From NCBI RefSeq assembly GCF_014268445.2, contig NZ_CP077089.1, forward strand, positions 5,253,501 through 5,317,500: a stretch of DNA of 64,000 nucleotides. Direction: 5' to 3'. Below are positions 1-8,337 of this stretch, piece by piece. The translations under genes were made by a program, and so were the position numbers. Source of the DNA: Pseudomonas tensinigenes (GTDB taxonomy: Bacteria; Pseudomonadota; Gammaproteobacteria; Pseudomonadales; Pseudomonadaceae). The notes beneath the pieces were generated by a model. That model was not told where the DNA came from. It saw only the letters and a list, made by a program, of their open reading frames with translations, and made no database searches. Position 1 is the first letter of the stretch. Each line of letters starts with the position of its first letter.

Positions 1-78
1 GAAACACAATGCTTTTGAGACGCTCTCCCACAGAAATTAGCACTCTACAACGCTCACCCAAATTAGAATTCAATCACA

Positions 79-909
79 TTAGATCCCCTCCAATGGATCC
101 TCCTCATGTATGCGTTCTATTTCATCCGCCTCAAACTCTGTGATACTTTTGGTTTCCGCCCCTAGCCTATAAATAGGATGTCCTTTAAACAAAAAAAGCG
201 GATTTTTTTCTTTCAAATACCTAACAACCTCAAAATCCTTCTCACTTAAGAAAACCGTCACCGTTTTACCACCGGCCCGACGAATCCCTACAATATTACT
301 ATTCGGATACAGTTTATAGACACGACCTTTGATCTCTTCGTATCCACCTAGATAATTTTCATCTTTAATCTCCGCGAGATAGTGCTTGGTATCAGAGTCA
401 AAAGTCGCTAGTGTTTCGCGCTCGAGCACAGGAGAGCCTAGAACGACGGACTCCACCCCGCCCGAAGTACCCACGCGAATGGCGATCCCTTCCACTTCTT
501 TATAAATAGACGCGATAAATATTTTTTTATTTTTATCAGGTTCCTTCCGAATCCGATCAACAACATCACCTACAAAATACCCTATTAAGCCCGATGCCAC
601 ATAATCCATCAATTTTAACAAAACCATTTGTACAGCTGGGTCACTCAATATAGGAACCAGAGCAAACGCATCTGATTGCCGCCTTCTCTCTCCTAATTGC
701 AGCGCCAGCTCTTCCCTTTCCTCTTTAGTTGGATACGCTCCCTTCATCAAGCGCCCCTGCTGGGCTAAAAAAGCTTTATGCACTATCCTTTGTATCGCTA
801 ACAGCGACTCGCCTAGATCATAGATACTAACGCCATGTTGATTTAATGCTTCACCGACAAACCGAACACTTAGAATTCCATTCTCAAATTGCTCTCGCTG
901 CTTCATCAA
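79..909 (-). CDS. Hypothetical protein of an AT-rich accessory gene
   Basis: I do not recognise this 276-residue protein. It has no signal peptide. One hydrophobic stretch near residues 95-115 could be a buried helix or a short membrane segment, followed by a basic KNKK patch. The C-terminal third is charged and ends in an acidic tail (EADEIERIHEEDP). The gene is visibly AT-richer than the core genes further right and uses A/T-ending codons, which suggests recent acquisition. It opens with two consecutive ATG codons (909 and 906). It is transcribed away from the BRO-N gene. Its proximity to a modification-dependent nuclease makes a mobile or defence role possible, but nothing in the sequence shows this. 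Confidence 0.6.
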   Translation of the reverse strand: MMKQREQFENGILSVRFVGEALNQHGVSIYDLGESLLAIQRIVHKAFLAQQGRLMKGAYPTKEEREELALQLGERRRQSDAFALVPILSDPAVQMVLLKLMDYVASGLIGYFVGDVVDRIRKEPDKNKKIFIASIYKEVEGIAIRVGTSGGVESVVLGSPVLERETLATFDSDTKHYLAEIKDENYLGGYEEIKGRVYKLYPNSNIVGIRRAGGKTVTVFLSEKDFEVVRYLKEKNPLFLFKGHPIYRLGAETKSITEFEADEIERIHEEDPLEGI

Positions 910-1301
910 CGTCCCCTGTTACGAATTCAAAAAAATACCGCCACTTAATAATGGCAAGACGCCACAACCTTACCAACGATAGATCATCCTCGGATTTTAT
1001 TGACCTTTTTCAAAAAAATTTGTGTCTGCAGTCTTGCCGCCCGCCAATAAGAAAGGTTTACCAGCCACTTACGTCCTACGTCCCTACGCTAAATTACCTA
1101 CTCAACACACAGCAGTATCTCCATTGATACGCTCTCCAGGCCCCTCTATGCTCTACAGCAGGTGCCTAAGAAACGCCCAACGTAGAAAGCATGGTCAACC
1201 CACAGACGCACACGTCGTCGGTGGTGATTGCCTGCTCGTTGGGATTTCTTCAGTCCACTCTACGTTGGGGCCAGGTTCTCCAAAATCTAAACGTAGAGGT
1301 C
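910..1301. other. Intergenic stretch with repeated AACGTAGA motifs
   Basis: No convincing gene lies between the divergent hypothetical and BRO-N genes; short open frames here lack ribosome sites and family resemblance. The 12-base word GCCCAACGTAGA (1175-1186) returns inverted as TCTACGTTGGGGC (1259-1271), and AACGTAGA occurs a third time at about 1290-1297, just before the BRO-N start. These could be operator sites for a DNA-binding protein or ends of a small element. Confidence 0.4.
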
Positions 1302-1865
1302 ATGGATATGCCCGATCCTTTTTCTGCAAGTGTCTTCTCTCGCCACAACCTCGCTCTTCATGCACTTCTACTCGAAAACCAACCATGGTTCTGCGCACGC
1401 GATATCGGCCGTTTGATGGGTGTCCATCTAAGCGAACGCATGGTCAACAAACTGGACAAGGATCAGCGTCGCGTTTTGTGGATCGAGTATTTCCGGCAAC
1501 CCGAAAAGCAACTGATGCTCAGCGAGTCCGGTGTGTACGCGCTATTGGTATATCACTACGTGCCCGGAAATCGATTGTTGCGTGAGTGGCTGACTCATCA
1601 GGTGGTGCCGGCCTTGCGCGATGCAGAACCCTCGGGCCATTCAGATCGGCCGATGTTGAGTTTGTTGGACTGGCCGGAGATGTCTCTGAGTCTGTTGCAT
1701 TGGCAGGATGAGAGTTGGATTCGGCTGCGGGACATGCCTTATCTGTTGAGTCATCCGCCGCAGCGCCGCGTTACCGGGCCCAAGTCTTTATGGAGGCTAG
1801 TCGCGCAGGCGTTTCAATCATCGAAACGTAAATACGGAAAGTGTATGAATGATTGGAGCTCTTAG
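1302..1865 (+). CDS. BRO-N domain protein (phage antirepressor-like)
   Basis: This 187-residue protein carries a BRO-N (Bro-N/antirepressor) domain over about residues 13-108: a WFCARDIGRLMG segment, then the LSESGVYALL core, then the W..HQVVPALRD helix typical of the fold. BRO-N domains bind DNA and are found in phage antirepressors and baculovirus BRO proteins. The usual C-terminal KilA-C/ANT domain is not recognisable; the tail is Trp- and Leu-rich and unassigned. Start 1302 is preferred over upstream 1191 because it has a GAGG ribosome site six bases ahead and begins at the domain boundary. Its stop overlaps the convergent HNH gene by 4 bp. No other phage genes are nearby, so it is an orphan. 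Confidence 0.75.
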   Translation: MDMPDPFSASVFSRHNLALHALLLENQPWFCARDIGRLMGVHLSERMVNKLDKDQRRVLWIEYFRQPEKQLMLSESGVYALLVYHYVPGNRLLREWLTHQVVPALRDAEPSGHSDRPMLSLLDWPEMSLSLLHWQDESWIRLRDMPYLLSHPPQRRVTGPKSLWRLVAQAFQSSKRKYGKCMNDWSS

Positions 1866-2959
1866 CTTTCAATTACTTCCAACCGTCGCTTTAGCCTCTC
1901 ATTCACCAACGCTCCGTGCGCTCCAGAATGAATTTCCCGGTGGCAACTTGGACACACAGCCGCCACGTAACGTGGATGGTCCAAACCGCCATCGGAAACA
2001 CGGTTTACATGATGAGGCTCTAAGTAGGGCGTGCCATCCTTTTTCATGAAAGGAGCAGGCCGGCGACAGCTCTCGCATGCTCCCTGGGCACGCATCAGCA
2101 CATAGTGCGCAACCTTTCGGCTGCGCTGATAAATCTTACGCGGAGCAGATAGTTTTAGATCATCACTGTCAGGCTTGCATGCAGCAAGCGCAACCAAACG
2201 CGCAGCCTCCAGAGAGCCAGGAAGGTCAGCCTCGTTCTCATCATCTACCTCAGACTCAATCACGCCATTTGCAAGGCCCACAGGAACTAGCCGAAAAACT
2301 ATCGCCGTCCGAGCTTCGCCGTTCACATCCGGCTGGGTACGTTCAAACATGTCGGCACAAGAAAACTCGCCCTCGTAAACGTAGCCTTCACCCTTACCGA
2401 GCGATCTGAACATATGCAGCGCTCGGCCATCCACGGCATGCTGGGCAATGGCTCGGTTGCCGCTAGTCAGAGTCATCGGCCCGCGCTGTCCTTGCCCGGT
2501 GTAAAGGTAAGCACCGTCCTCCCATCCATCGGCATACCCGTATTGCTTACCGCTATCGCCGGTGAACAAAAAAATCACAGGGTAGGTTCTGGAGCTTGCG
2601 ATGCCGTTTTGTCGGCTTCCGCCAAAAGGTCCATTGATCTCTGTTATTCGATCGTAAACAGCCCCCTGCGTGAACTGAAGCACTGGCTCGCCTTCGCCAC
2701 GCGGCAACTCCACAATATTGAAACCGCGCTTTTTTAGGTAACTGTTAGTCGGATGCCCCCCGGAAAATTCGCCGACTGCAATTCCTGTCGCCAAGGAGAC
2801 GATTTTCTTCGCTGGATACAGTTCACCGCCCGCGTGAACGGCATAACGGTGAGCTTGGTTATCTTCCCAATCCCTCCAATCAGGCTTGCCTCGGAATTTA
2901 TTATCAAACTCCAGCATCGCGTTGACTATTCGTTCCTTCGAAACCGCCTTGATCGCCAC
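1862..2959 (-). CDS. Modification-dependent HNH restriction endonuclease, ScoMcrA-like
   Basis: The N-terminal 85 residues resemble the ScoMcrA-type head region. The middle (about 93-227) reads as an SRA-like modified-base reader: VYDRITEINGPFGGSRQNGI, then YPVIFLFTG, Y.Y.GQGQ.G and GYVYEGEF. The C-terminus is a zinc-supported HNH nuclease with C295-x2-C298, H316-H317, C336-x2-C339-H340 and H344. Proteins of this type cut DNA carrying modified bases or phosphorothioates (type IV restriction) and protect against phage with modified genomes. No separate sulfur-binding domain is evident. I chose the GTG start at 2959 because AAAGGGG lies about ten bases upstream; the reading frame extends to a TTG at 3019. 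It is divergent from the Cys/His-cluster gene at 3131. Confidence 0.8.
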   Translation of the reverse strand: MAIKAVSKERIVNAMLEFDNKFRGKPDWRDWEDNQAHRYAVHAGGELYPAKKIVSLATGIAVGEFSGGHPTNSYLKKRGFNIVELPRGEGEPVLQFTQGAVYDRITEINGPFGGSRQNGIASSRTYPVIFLFTGDSGKQYGYADGWEDGAYLYTGQGQRGPMTLTSGNRAIAQHAVDGRALHMFRSLGKGEGYVYEGEFSCADMFERTQPDVNGEARTAIVFRLVPVGLANGVIESEVDDENEADLPGSLEAARLVALAACKPDSDDLKLSAPRKIYQRSRKVAHYVLMRAQGACESCRRPAPFMKKDGTPYLEPHHVNRVSDGGLDHPRYVAAVCPSCHREIHSGAHGALVNERLKRRLEVIES

Positions 2960-3130
2960 GGGAGCTGCCCCTTTATCGCTAACGTCTGTAGGAAATTTCC
3001 TATAGTCGCCAAACAGCAAAAGGGTTTCAATACGTGACAGAGCGAAGAGCCACTAATTGTTCAAGCGTGCGCCATCATTCGTTTCCCGCTATTAATACCC
3101 CTCCCCCCACTCAAGGATCCGAGCCCCACC

Positions 3131-4117
3131 ATGAAATTCGATCTCGCCTACTGCCTCAGCCTCGACGACAAGTTGTCGATCTATGACGTTCGCGATCTCA
3201 ATTTCGATGAGACGGTTGCCTTCGACTCTGCGAAGGAGCACTTCCAGTGCCCCAACGATGCCTGTCGTTCGACGTTCGAGGCTTCCAACGAGTTGGGCAC
3301 GCTCAACGCCAAGAACGTGAATTACGTGCGCACGCCGCACTTCAAGAATCTGCCCACTACGCAGCATGTGGCGGGTTGTCCGTATGTGAGTTTGAAGGCT
3401 TCAGCGTCTGGCGTTGAGACGGCGGATGGCGAGGTGGATGACGGGCGTGAGGAACACTTTCCATCAGAGTTATTGCTGACCCGGCGTGAGTATGTGCGCA
3501 AGCCTGTCGCGCCAGCGGGGGTGGCGGATGTGTTGCGGGATGATCCGGTGCGGGTGGCGGCGGACAGTGGTAAAGAGTCGGCGGGTCGTGAGTCGGCACC
3601 GGACAAGACCAGTGTGTTTGCTCATCCGGTGGAGTGTTTTGTTTCCAACTTCGCCGACAAGGAGTTGCTCAAGCGGATGCCGTTGAAGGTCGGCGAGCAT
3701 TCGGCACCGTACAGTTCGTTCTTCAAGAGGATTGAGTATCTGACGGACAACAAGGGGCTGATTTACTGGGGGCGGATCAAGAAGATCGAGGACTTCCACA
3801 GTGCCAGTTTTCGTATCGATTTCGAGGACAAGGTCTGGTTCAAGAAGCCCGAGGACAGTAAGAAGAAGCCGTATCCGGTCAGCGTTTATCTGAACAAGAA
3901 GCTGATCGACAACTACCGCAAGCGCAAGGCGTTTCTGGAAGAGATCAAGCATGCGGTGGATAGCGACAAGGCGTTGTTCTGTTTCTTCTATGGGGTGACG
4001 CCGGAGTTGAAGCAGGTGCCCGGCAAGAAGAACCCCGAAAAGCCTTTCGAGGTCTTCAATGCCAATATCGAGAACCTGGATCACTTCATTATTCGTGAAG
4101 CGCCGGGGCTGGAGTGA
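3131..4117 (+). CDS. Hypothetical protein with N-terminal Cys/His cluster
   Basis: A 328-residue protein of unknown function. Near the N-terminus it has five possible metal ligands, C40-x4-C45, H70, H79 and C83 (CPNDAC ... RTPHF ... QHVAGCPY). This is reminiscent of the zinc-binding head of CoiA-like proteins, though that likeness is weak. Residues 105-165 look like a flexible acidic linker. The C-terminal half is Lys-rich and alternates strand and helix (IYWGRIKKIEDF, KVWFKKPED, FCFFYGVTPEL), suggesting a folded nucleic-acid- or protein-binding domain. Codon use is GC-rich and normal for the genus. It is divergent from the HNH endonuclease with 171 bp between starts, so the two may share a control region. 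A defence role is inference only. Confidence 0.65.
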   Translation: MKFDLAYCLSLDDKLSIYDVRDLNFDETVAFDSAKEHFQCPNDACRSTFEASNELGTLNAKNVNYVRTPHFKNLPTTQHVAGCPYVSLKASASGVETADGEVDDGREEHFPSELLLTRREYVRKPVAPAGVADVLRDDPVRVAADSGKESAGRESAPDKTSVFAHPVECFVSNFADKELLKRMPLKVGEHSAPYSSFFKRIEYLTDNKGLIYWGRIKKIEDFHSASFRIDFEDKVWFKKPEDSKKKPYPVSVYLNKKLIDNYRKRKAFLEEIKHAVDSDKALFCFFYGVTPELKQVPGKKNPEKPFEVFNANIENLDHFIIREAPGLE

Positions 4118-4120
4118 CGG

Positions 4121-5311
4121 TTAGCCTTGGGGCAGTTGCAGTTTGACGGCGCCGGGGTGTTGTTTGACGACGGAGTAAGGCAGGATCGACCAGTCAGGTC
4201 TATCGCAAGAGCGTTGCACGCGGGCGAAGTAGGCGCCGAGGTACAAGCCCTTCTCGGTGAAGTACCAAGGTGAAGTGCCCCAGATGCTCTCATCCTGGAA
4301 GTTGCAGTCGTCATCTCCCGTCGGTTTCTTCATTTCTGTGGGGTACAGGGCGGTGAATTGCTTGATTACCCAAGGTACCAACTCTTTGCTTACGTACTGA
4401 TAGCGCGCGTTACTTTCGTCCTTGCTCAGCGGTTTGTCGCCTAGGCTGTCGCGCTCGGCATGTAGCAGCGGTTTGCCCTCTCCGACCCACAGCACATCTT
4501 CGAGGGACAGCGGGTGGCCGGTTTTCACGTCGATATTGAGCGGGGAATCGCCGAAGTCGGGATGCGCGCCGCCGCAGTAATAGCTGGTCGAGATATTCAG
4601 GCTGACCACGGCTGGCGAGATCATTTTCGGTTCTGCCTGTTGCATGAACTCCACGTTCTCCCCGCCCTGTAATTGGCAGCCGTGATAGCTGATGACTTCA
4701 TTCCAGAGGCGCCCGAGCAACTGCTGGTTAACCCGTTGCTGATCATCTTTCGACAATCCGGACTCCACGCTGAACAGCGAAATCTTTGTCTCAGGCTCGG
4801 TCCACCATTGCAGGTCATAGCCCATGAAGTTGTCTTTCTTCGCCGGTTTGAGCTTGAGTCCCTGCAGGCGCAAATACTCGTAAGGCTCGCCGTATGGCAG
4901 TGCGGCAATGAAAGGTAAAGTTGCCGAGGTGGGCGCGGGAAGTCTGGCCTCGGTGAGTTTCACCGGCAGCTTTTTGCCCTGCGGACTTTGCCATTCGCCC
5001 TGCCAGCCGCTGCCGGTTTCTTCCAGCTTCAAGGTCGGCAGCGGCTTGTCGTCACCGTAGCGGTTATTGCCTTCAACAAGGTTCAACGTGCTGTCTTGTA
5101 GCGAGCCGCTGAGGGCTAGGTCACGGTGATATTTCTCGTAGAAATAGCGGCCGGTGACTTCGTCCTGCTGTGTGGTGTTGAGTTCAACAACAATCGCCGT
5201 CTTGCCCAATGTGCCGGTAAATACGCGCCGGCCATCTTCGGCATGGGCAGTGGAAATCAGTGTGAACAGCGCCGCGGCATATGGCGCCAGGCGCATCAGT
5301 CCCTTGAGCAT
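4121..5311 (-). CDS. Exported DUF3298-like protein
   Basis: A 396-residue protein with an N-terminal signal peptide ending near AHA-ED (residues 24-26), so it is probably periplasmic. The N-terminal half is beta-rich (FTGTLGKTAIVVELN). The C-terminal half contains SYYCGGAHPDFG followed by LNIDVKTGHPLSLEDVL, the signature of the DUF3298/RsiV-type domain, whose biochemical role is not settled. Paired cysteines in the mature part (for example in YHGCQL and YYCGG) could form disulfides. It ends three bases from the convergent gene at 4117, and its start is only 86 bases from the end of the DUF6933-like gene, so the two may be co-transcribed. Confidence 0.65.
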   Translation of the reverse strand: MLKGLMRLAPYAAALFTLISTAHAEDGRRVFTGTLGKTAIVVELNTTQQDEVTGRYFYEKYHRDLALSGSLQDSTLNLVEGNNRYGDDKPLPTLKLEETGSGWQGEWQSPQGKKLPVKLTEARLPAPTSATLPFIAALPYGEPYEYLRLQGLKLKPAKKDNFMGYDLQWWTEPETKISLFSVESGLSKDDQQRVNQQLLGRLWNEVISYHGCQLQGGENVEFMQQAEPKMISPAVVSLNISTSYYCGGAHPDFGDSPLNIDVKTGHPLSLEDVLWVGEGKPLLHAERDSLGDKPLSKDESNARYQYVSKELVPWVIKQFTALYPTEMKKPTGDDDCNFQDESIWGTSPWYFTEKGLYLGAYFARVQRSCDRPDWSILPYSVVKQHPGAVKLQLPQG

Positions 5312-5397
5312 GAATCAATCCTTGAAGGAGTCGGAGAACGCGTCGGCACACAGGCGCCGGCGCTGAAAAATACGCTGCGGATTATGGCGGGGACAGC

Positions 5398-6117
5398 TTA
5401 ACTATTCGAGTTTTCTTGCTCGTACTTTTTAAGCCAGGCTTCGTGCTCCAGCGCCGCAATTTCCCGAGCCATTTGTTGGCGACGTTCCTTGGCAGCATGA
5501 AGCTGGACGTCATCAAGAAAGCAGTAATGACGCAGCCAGTGAAGCGCCATTTCCTCATCCGGAAAGTAGTAAGACTTGGCGCCCTTGCTGTTCCTGGGCG
5601 TGTCATTCATTTGCTCGTCAAATACCATCGCAGTGATGTCATCCGGTGGCAAAGACCCCGTATGGGCGACCTTGTCCTGGAACATCCATGCAATTTCATC
5701 AATGTGTTTTTGCGCGCTGCGATGGCTACGTCGATAGAACCGTTGATGCTCACAAGTCTGTTTCAGCCGCGCCAACATCAACTCCGGGTTAAGCCACTGC
5801 CCGAGGTCATGATGATGGGCGTTGATCACTATCCCCTTGACCCAACGATCCACAAATCGATCAACAAAGTCTTCTGTGTCAGCCTTTTTCGCATCAGCGA
5901 AAATCAGGCAATAGCGGGTTTTTATGTGAATGGCCAGCAGCACGTGCTTGCGTTGTACCGTTATCGCGTGCACCAGCCACTGCTCATCAGCGCCGTTCGA
6001 CTCATCATCTTCAATGATTGAGGACGGCGGATTAGTGTCCACCGGCGTGATCTTTTTGCCTTTGTGAATACGGCTGAAAAACTTACTGGCGGCTTCGGTG
6101 CAATTGAAGATCAACAT
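5398..6117 (-). CDS. DUF6933-like conserved protein
   Basis: A 239-residue cytoplasmic protein beginning MLIFNCTEAASKFFS, the opening I associate with DUF6933 proteins. The N-terminal 150 residues match that layout, with a WLVHAITVQRKHVLLAIH strand region and a long helical segment. The last 80 residues are an added charged tail ending in a helix (AREIAALEHEAWLKKYEQE). No catalytic residues are recognised. It lies downstream of the TauE gene on the same strand with a 77-bp gap. Function is unknown. Confidence 0.6.
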   Translation of the reverse strand: MLIFNCTEAASKFFSRIHKGKKITPVDTNPPSSIIEDDESNGADEQWLVHAITVQRKHVLLAIHIKTRYCLIFADAKKADTEDFVDRFVDRWVKGIVINAHHHDLGQWLNPELMLARLKQTCEHQRFYRRSHRSAQKHIDEIAWMFQDKVAHTGSLPPDDITAMVFDEQMNDTPRNSKGAKSYYFPDEEMALHWLRHYCFLDDVQLHAAKERRQQMAREIAALEHEAWLKKYEQENSNS

Positions 6118-6194
6118 CCTGGTTCTCTGGTAGTTGCTGGAGGACGGCGCTCAGTTACCGATTTTGATTTCTTCCGCTGTAACCTGGCAATGAT

Positions 6195-7010
6195 TCATTT
6201 AAGCGAAATGCACAGCAGCACAATAATCAGCAACCCGATATAGACCCAGGCATGCACCTGGTCTGGTATCCGCCCGATCCATGGCGTGGCCAAGCGAATC
6301 CCGATGAGCGAGCCAACCGTCAGCACAGCAAACGCCAGCAAATCCACATACCCGACAAACCACGCGCCCAAGTCAGCCTGACTGAACCCGGCCAACGCCA
6401 TGTACGTCAGCGTCCCGGCCACTGCCACCGGCACGCTCAGTGGATTGGCCATGGACGTCGCTTGCGACATGCTCAATCCACAACGGCGCAATAGCGGCAC
6501 GGTCATGACGCTGCCTCCTACACCGAGAAACGTCGCGATGGCGCCGATGCCTACACCGCCTGCGGAAGTTTCCGTAGCGCCAAGTCGGCGTGGGATGACG
6601 TCTGCGTTCTGAGTGAGAAAGCCGCGTCGCAGCAGGCAATCAATGATGGTCACGCCGAGGTAGCCGATGAACGCGTAGCGAATCACTTCGCCGCTGACCC
6701 ACACCGCCGCTATTGCGCCAACGACCGCGCCCAACCCGATGAACCCGCCCAGCGGCCACAGGTAATGACGGATGAGATTGCCGGCGCGACGGTGTTTGTT
6801 GGTGGCGATCAGGGCGTTGACGATCATCACGCAGGTTGAAGTGGCGACGGCGATGTGCATCGCCGATTGGCCGATCGGGTCGTCGGCGCCGTGGCTGGCG
6901 CTGAGCATCCGATACAGCAGCGGCACTACAACGAAGCCGCCGCCGAAGCCGAACAGCACGGCGGTGATGCCGGTCAGGCAGCCGAAGAGGGTCAGCAGTA
7001 AATAGAACAT
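6195..7010 (-). CDS. Sulfite exporter TauE/SafE family permease
   Basis: A 271-residue integral membrane protein with about eight hydrophobic segments and the Gly-rich TauE/SafE repeats: GCLTGITAVLFGFGGGFVVVP in the N half and GIGAIATFLGVGGSVMTVP in the C half. The family exports sulfur anions such as sulfite, taurine-derived sulfoacetate or thiosulfate; the substrate here cannot be read from sequence. Start 7010 (MFYLLLTLFG) places the first membrane helix at the N-terminus; an alternative ATG at 7055 would add 15 basic residues. It is divergent from the AraC regulator at 7123, which is its likely controller. Confidence 0.8.
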   Translation of the reverse strand: MFYLLLTLFGCLTGITAVLFGFGGGFVVVPLLYRMLSASHGADDPIGQSAMHIAVATSTCVMIVNALIATNKHRRAGNLIRHYLWPLGGFIGLGAVVGAIAAVWVSGEVIRYAFIGYLGVTIIDCLLRRGFLTQNADVIPRRLGATETSAGGVGIGAIATFLGVGGSVMTVPLLRRCGLSMSQATSMANPLSVPVAVAGTLTYMALAGFSQADLGAWFVGYVDLLAFAVLTVGSLIGIRLATPWIGRIPDQVHAWVYIGLLIIVLLCISLK

Positions 7011-7122
7011 GTCGAAGCGTCCGTGGAGGGAGAGCGGTCGACGATAGAACGGCATCGCTTGGCCCGCTTCAGCAAGTCAGCCAATAATGCTTGCGTTTAC
7101 GCCAACCACCGGGAAACGCCAG

Positions 7123-7890
7123 ATGCGCAATGTTTCGATCAATCTGCTGGATGACACGCCGCGCGCGGTGGTGGCGATCGGTACGGATTATTCCCACGGT
7201 CACTTGCTGCCCTTTCACACGCATCGGCGGGCGCAGTTGTTGTACGGCGCGACCGGTGTGATGCAGGTCAGCACCCATGACGGTAACTGGGTAGTGCCGC
7301 CGCAGCGGGCGGTGTGGATTCCGCCGGGGGTGGCGCATGAGGTGCTGATGCTCGGGGTCAGCACTCGCAGTGTCTATATCGAGCCGGGCACAGTGGATTT
7401 GGGCGAGCGCTGCCAGGTGATCAGTGTGTCGCCGTTGATGCGGCATTTGCTGATGGAGGCGGTGGAAGTGCCGCTGACCTATGATTTGGGAGGCCGCGAT
7501 GGTGTGTTGATTGATCTGTTGCTGCATGAATTGACGCGCAGTGCGCCGCTGCCGTTGCACATTCCGCTACCGACTGACGGAAAGCTCCTATCCCTGTGTC
7601 AGACCTTTCTGCATCAGCCGTACGCCCATCAATCTCCACAGCAGTGGGCCGAGCAGTTACACATAAGCTTGCGCACCTTCAACAGGATGTTTCGGCAACA
7701 GACCGGATTGAGTTTCAGGCAATGGCGGCAGCAGGCCTGCGTGGTTCTGGCGCTGGCGCGACTGGCCGCGGGTGAAGCGGTGACGCGCATCGCGCTGGAC
7801 TTCGGTTATGAAAGCCCGGCGGCGTTCTCGACGATGTTCCGGCGGATCCTCGGGCAGGCACCGTCCGTCTGGTTGGAGGCGGCGAATTAG
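7123..7890 (+). CDS. AraC-family regulator with cupin sensor
   Basis: A 255-residue regulator. The N-terminal half is a cupin (HGHLLPFHTHRRAQLLYG, then VVPPQRAVWIPPGVAHEV), a small-molecule sensor domain. The C-terminal half has two helix-turn-helix units: SPQQWAEQLHISLRTFNRMF and AVTRIALDFGYESPAAFSTMF. Start 7123 follows a GGGAA ribosome site; the frame is open back to 7087. It is divergent from the TauE exporter with about 110 bp between, so it probably regulates that gene in response to the exported compound or a related one. Confidence 0.8.
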   Translation: MRNVSINLLDDTPRAVVAIGTDYSHGHLLPFHTHRRAQLLYGATGVMQVSTHDGNWVVPPQRAVWIPPGVAHEVLMLGVSTRSVYIEPGTVDLGERCQVISVSPLMRHLLMEAVEVPLTYDLGGRDGVLIDLLLHELTRSAPLPLHIPLPTDGKLLSLCQTFLHQPYAHQSPQQWAEQLHISLRTFNRMFRQQTGLSFRQWRQQACVVLALARLAAGEAVTRIALDFGYESPAAFSTMFRRILGQAPSVWLEAAN

Positions 7891-7929
7891 GGCAAATCAA
7901 AAAATGCGTTTGATCCCGGCCGAAAACAA

Positions 7930-7945
7930 CTGTACAAAAACACAG
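7930..7945. promoter_or_regulatory. LexA (SOS) box
   Basis: CTGT-ACAAAAAC-ACAG matches the CTGT-N8-ACAG LexA consensus exactly, and the symmetry extends one base further on each side (A...T). It lies 38 bases upstream of the ATG at 7984, where LexA would block transcription of the small helix-turn-helix gene. The site is seen directly; SOS control is inference. Confidence 0.65.
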
Positions 7946-7983
7946 TACATTTTCAATCAGCACTCTTGAGCCCGGAGCACACC

Positions 7984-8301
7984 ATGGCCTCTCTTGCGAT
8001 GAACCACATCCTCGAACGCATTGCCCTTTTCCAGTTCACCCCGACGCACTGCGTCCAGGCCCGAGCGATGCTGGGCTGGAGCGTGGAACAGCTATCGCGG
8101 GAGGCTGAGGTTTCGGTTGAAGACATTCATCGGTTTGAGGCGCAGCAGGACGTAGCGGATGCGGCGCGACTGGCCCTGGCTTACCGGTTCGAGGCGCAGG
8201 GGCTGGTGTTCTTTCCCGGGTTTGCACCGGGGCGTAGTGCGAGTGTTCAGGGCGTGTCATCGGAAGCGATGGGGCGTGGGGATTTTGCGATGGCTGAGTA
8301 A
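7984..8301 (+). CDS. Small helix-turn-helix protein, probably SOS-controlled
   Basis: A 105-residue protein with an XRE-like helix-turn-helix at about residues 22-65 (CVQARAMLGWSVEQLSREA, VSVEDIHRFE). The QGLVFFPG segment after it is common at the end of short regulators of this kind, and a short unstructured tail follows. It has no sensor domain. Start 7984 follows a CCCGGAG ribosome-like site. The gene stands alone between the AraC gene and the convergent metallo-hydrolase. A perfect LexA box directly upstream suggests induction by DNA damage. The target of this regulator is unknown. Confidence 0.75.
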   Translation: MASLAMNHILERIALFQFTPTHCVQARAMLGWSVEQLSREAEVSVEDIHRFEAQQDVADAARLALAYRFEAQGLVFFPGFAPGRSASVQGVSSEAMGRGDFAMAE

Positions 8302-8306
8302 GACAA

Positions 8307-8324
8307 TCGCCCCCGAAGGGGCGA
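8307..8324. terminator. Hairpin between convergent genes
   Basis: A perfect 7-bp GC-rich stem (TCGCCCC/GGGGCGA) around a CGAA tetraloop lies just after the helix-turn-helix gene and 14 bases before the end of the convergent metallo-hydrolase. There is no T-run on either side, so termination would be weak or assisted. Confidence 0.4.
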
Positions 8325-8337
8325 ACTGGGCGAGCTA

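Noticed and set aside
846..1585. Short plus-strand frames before the BRO-N gene
   Set aside because: They overlap the divergent gene or run out of frame through the BRO-N gene and lack ribosome sites.
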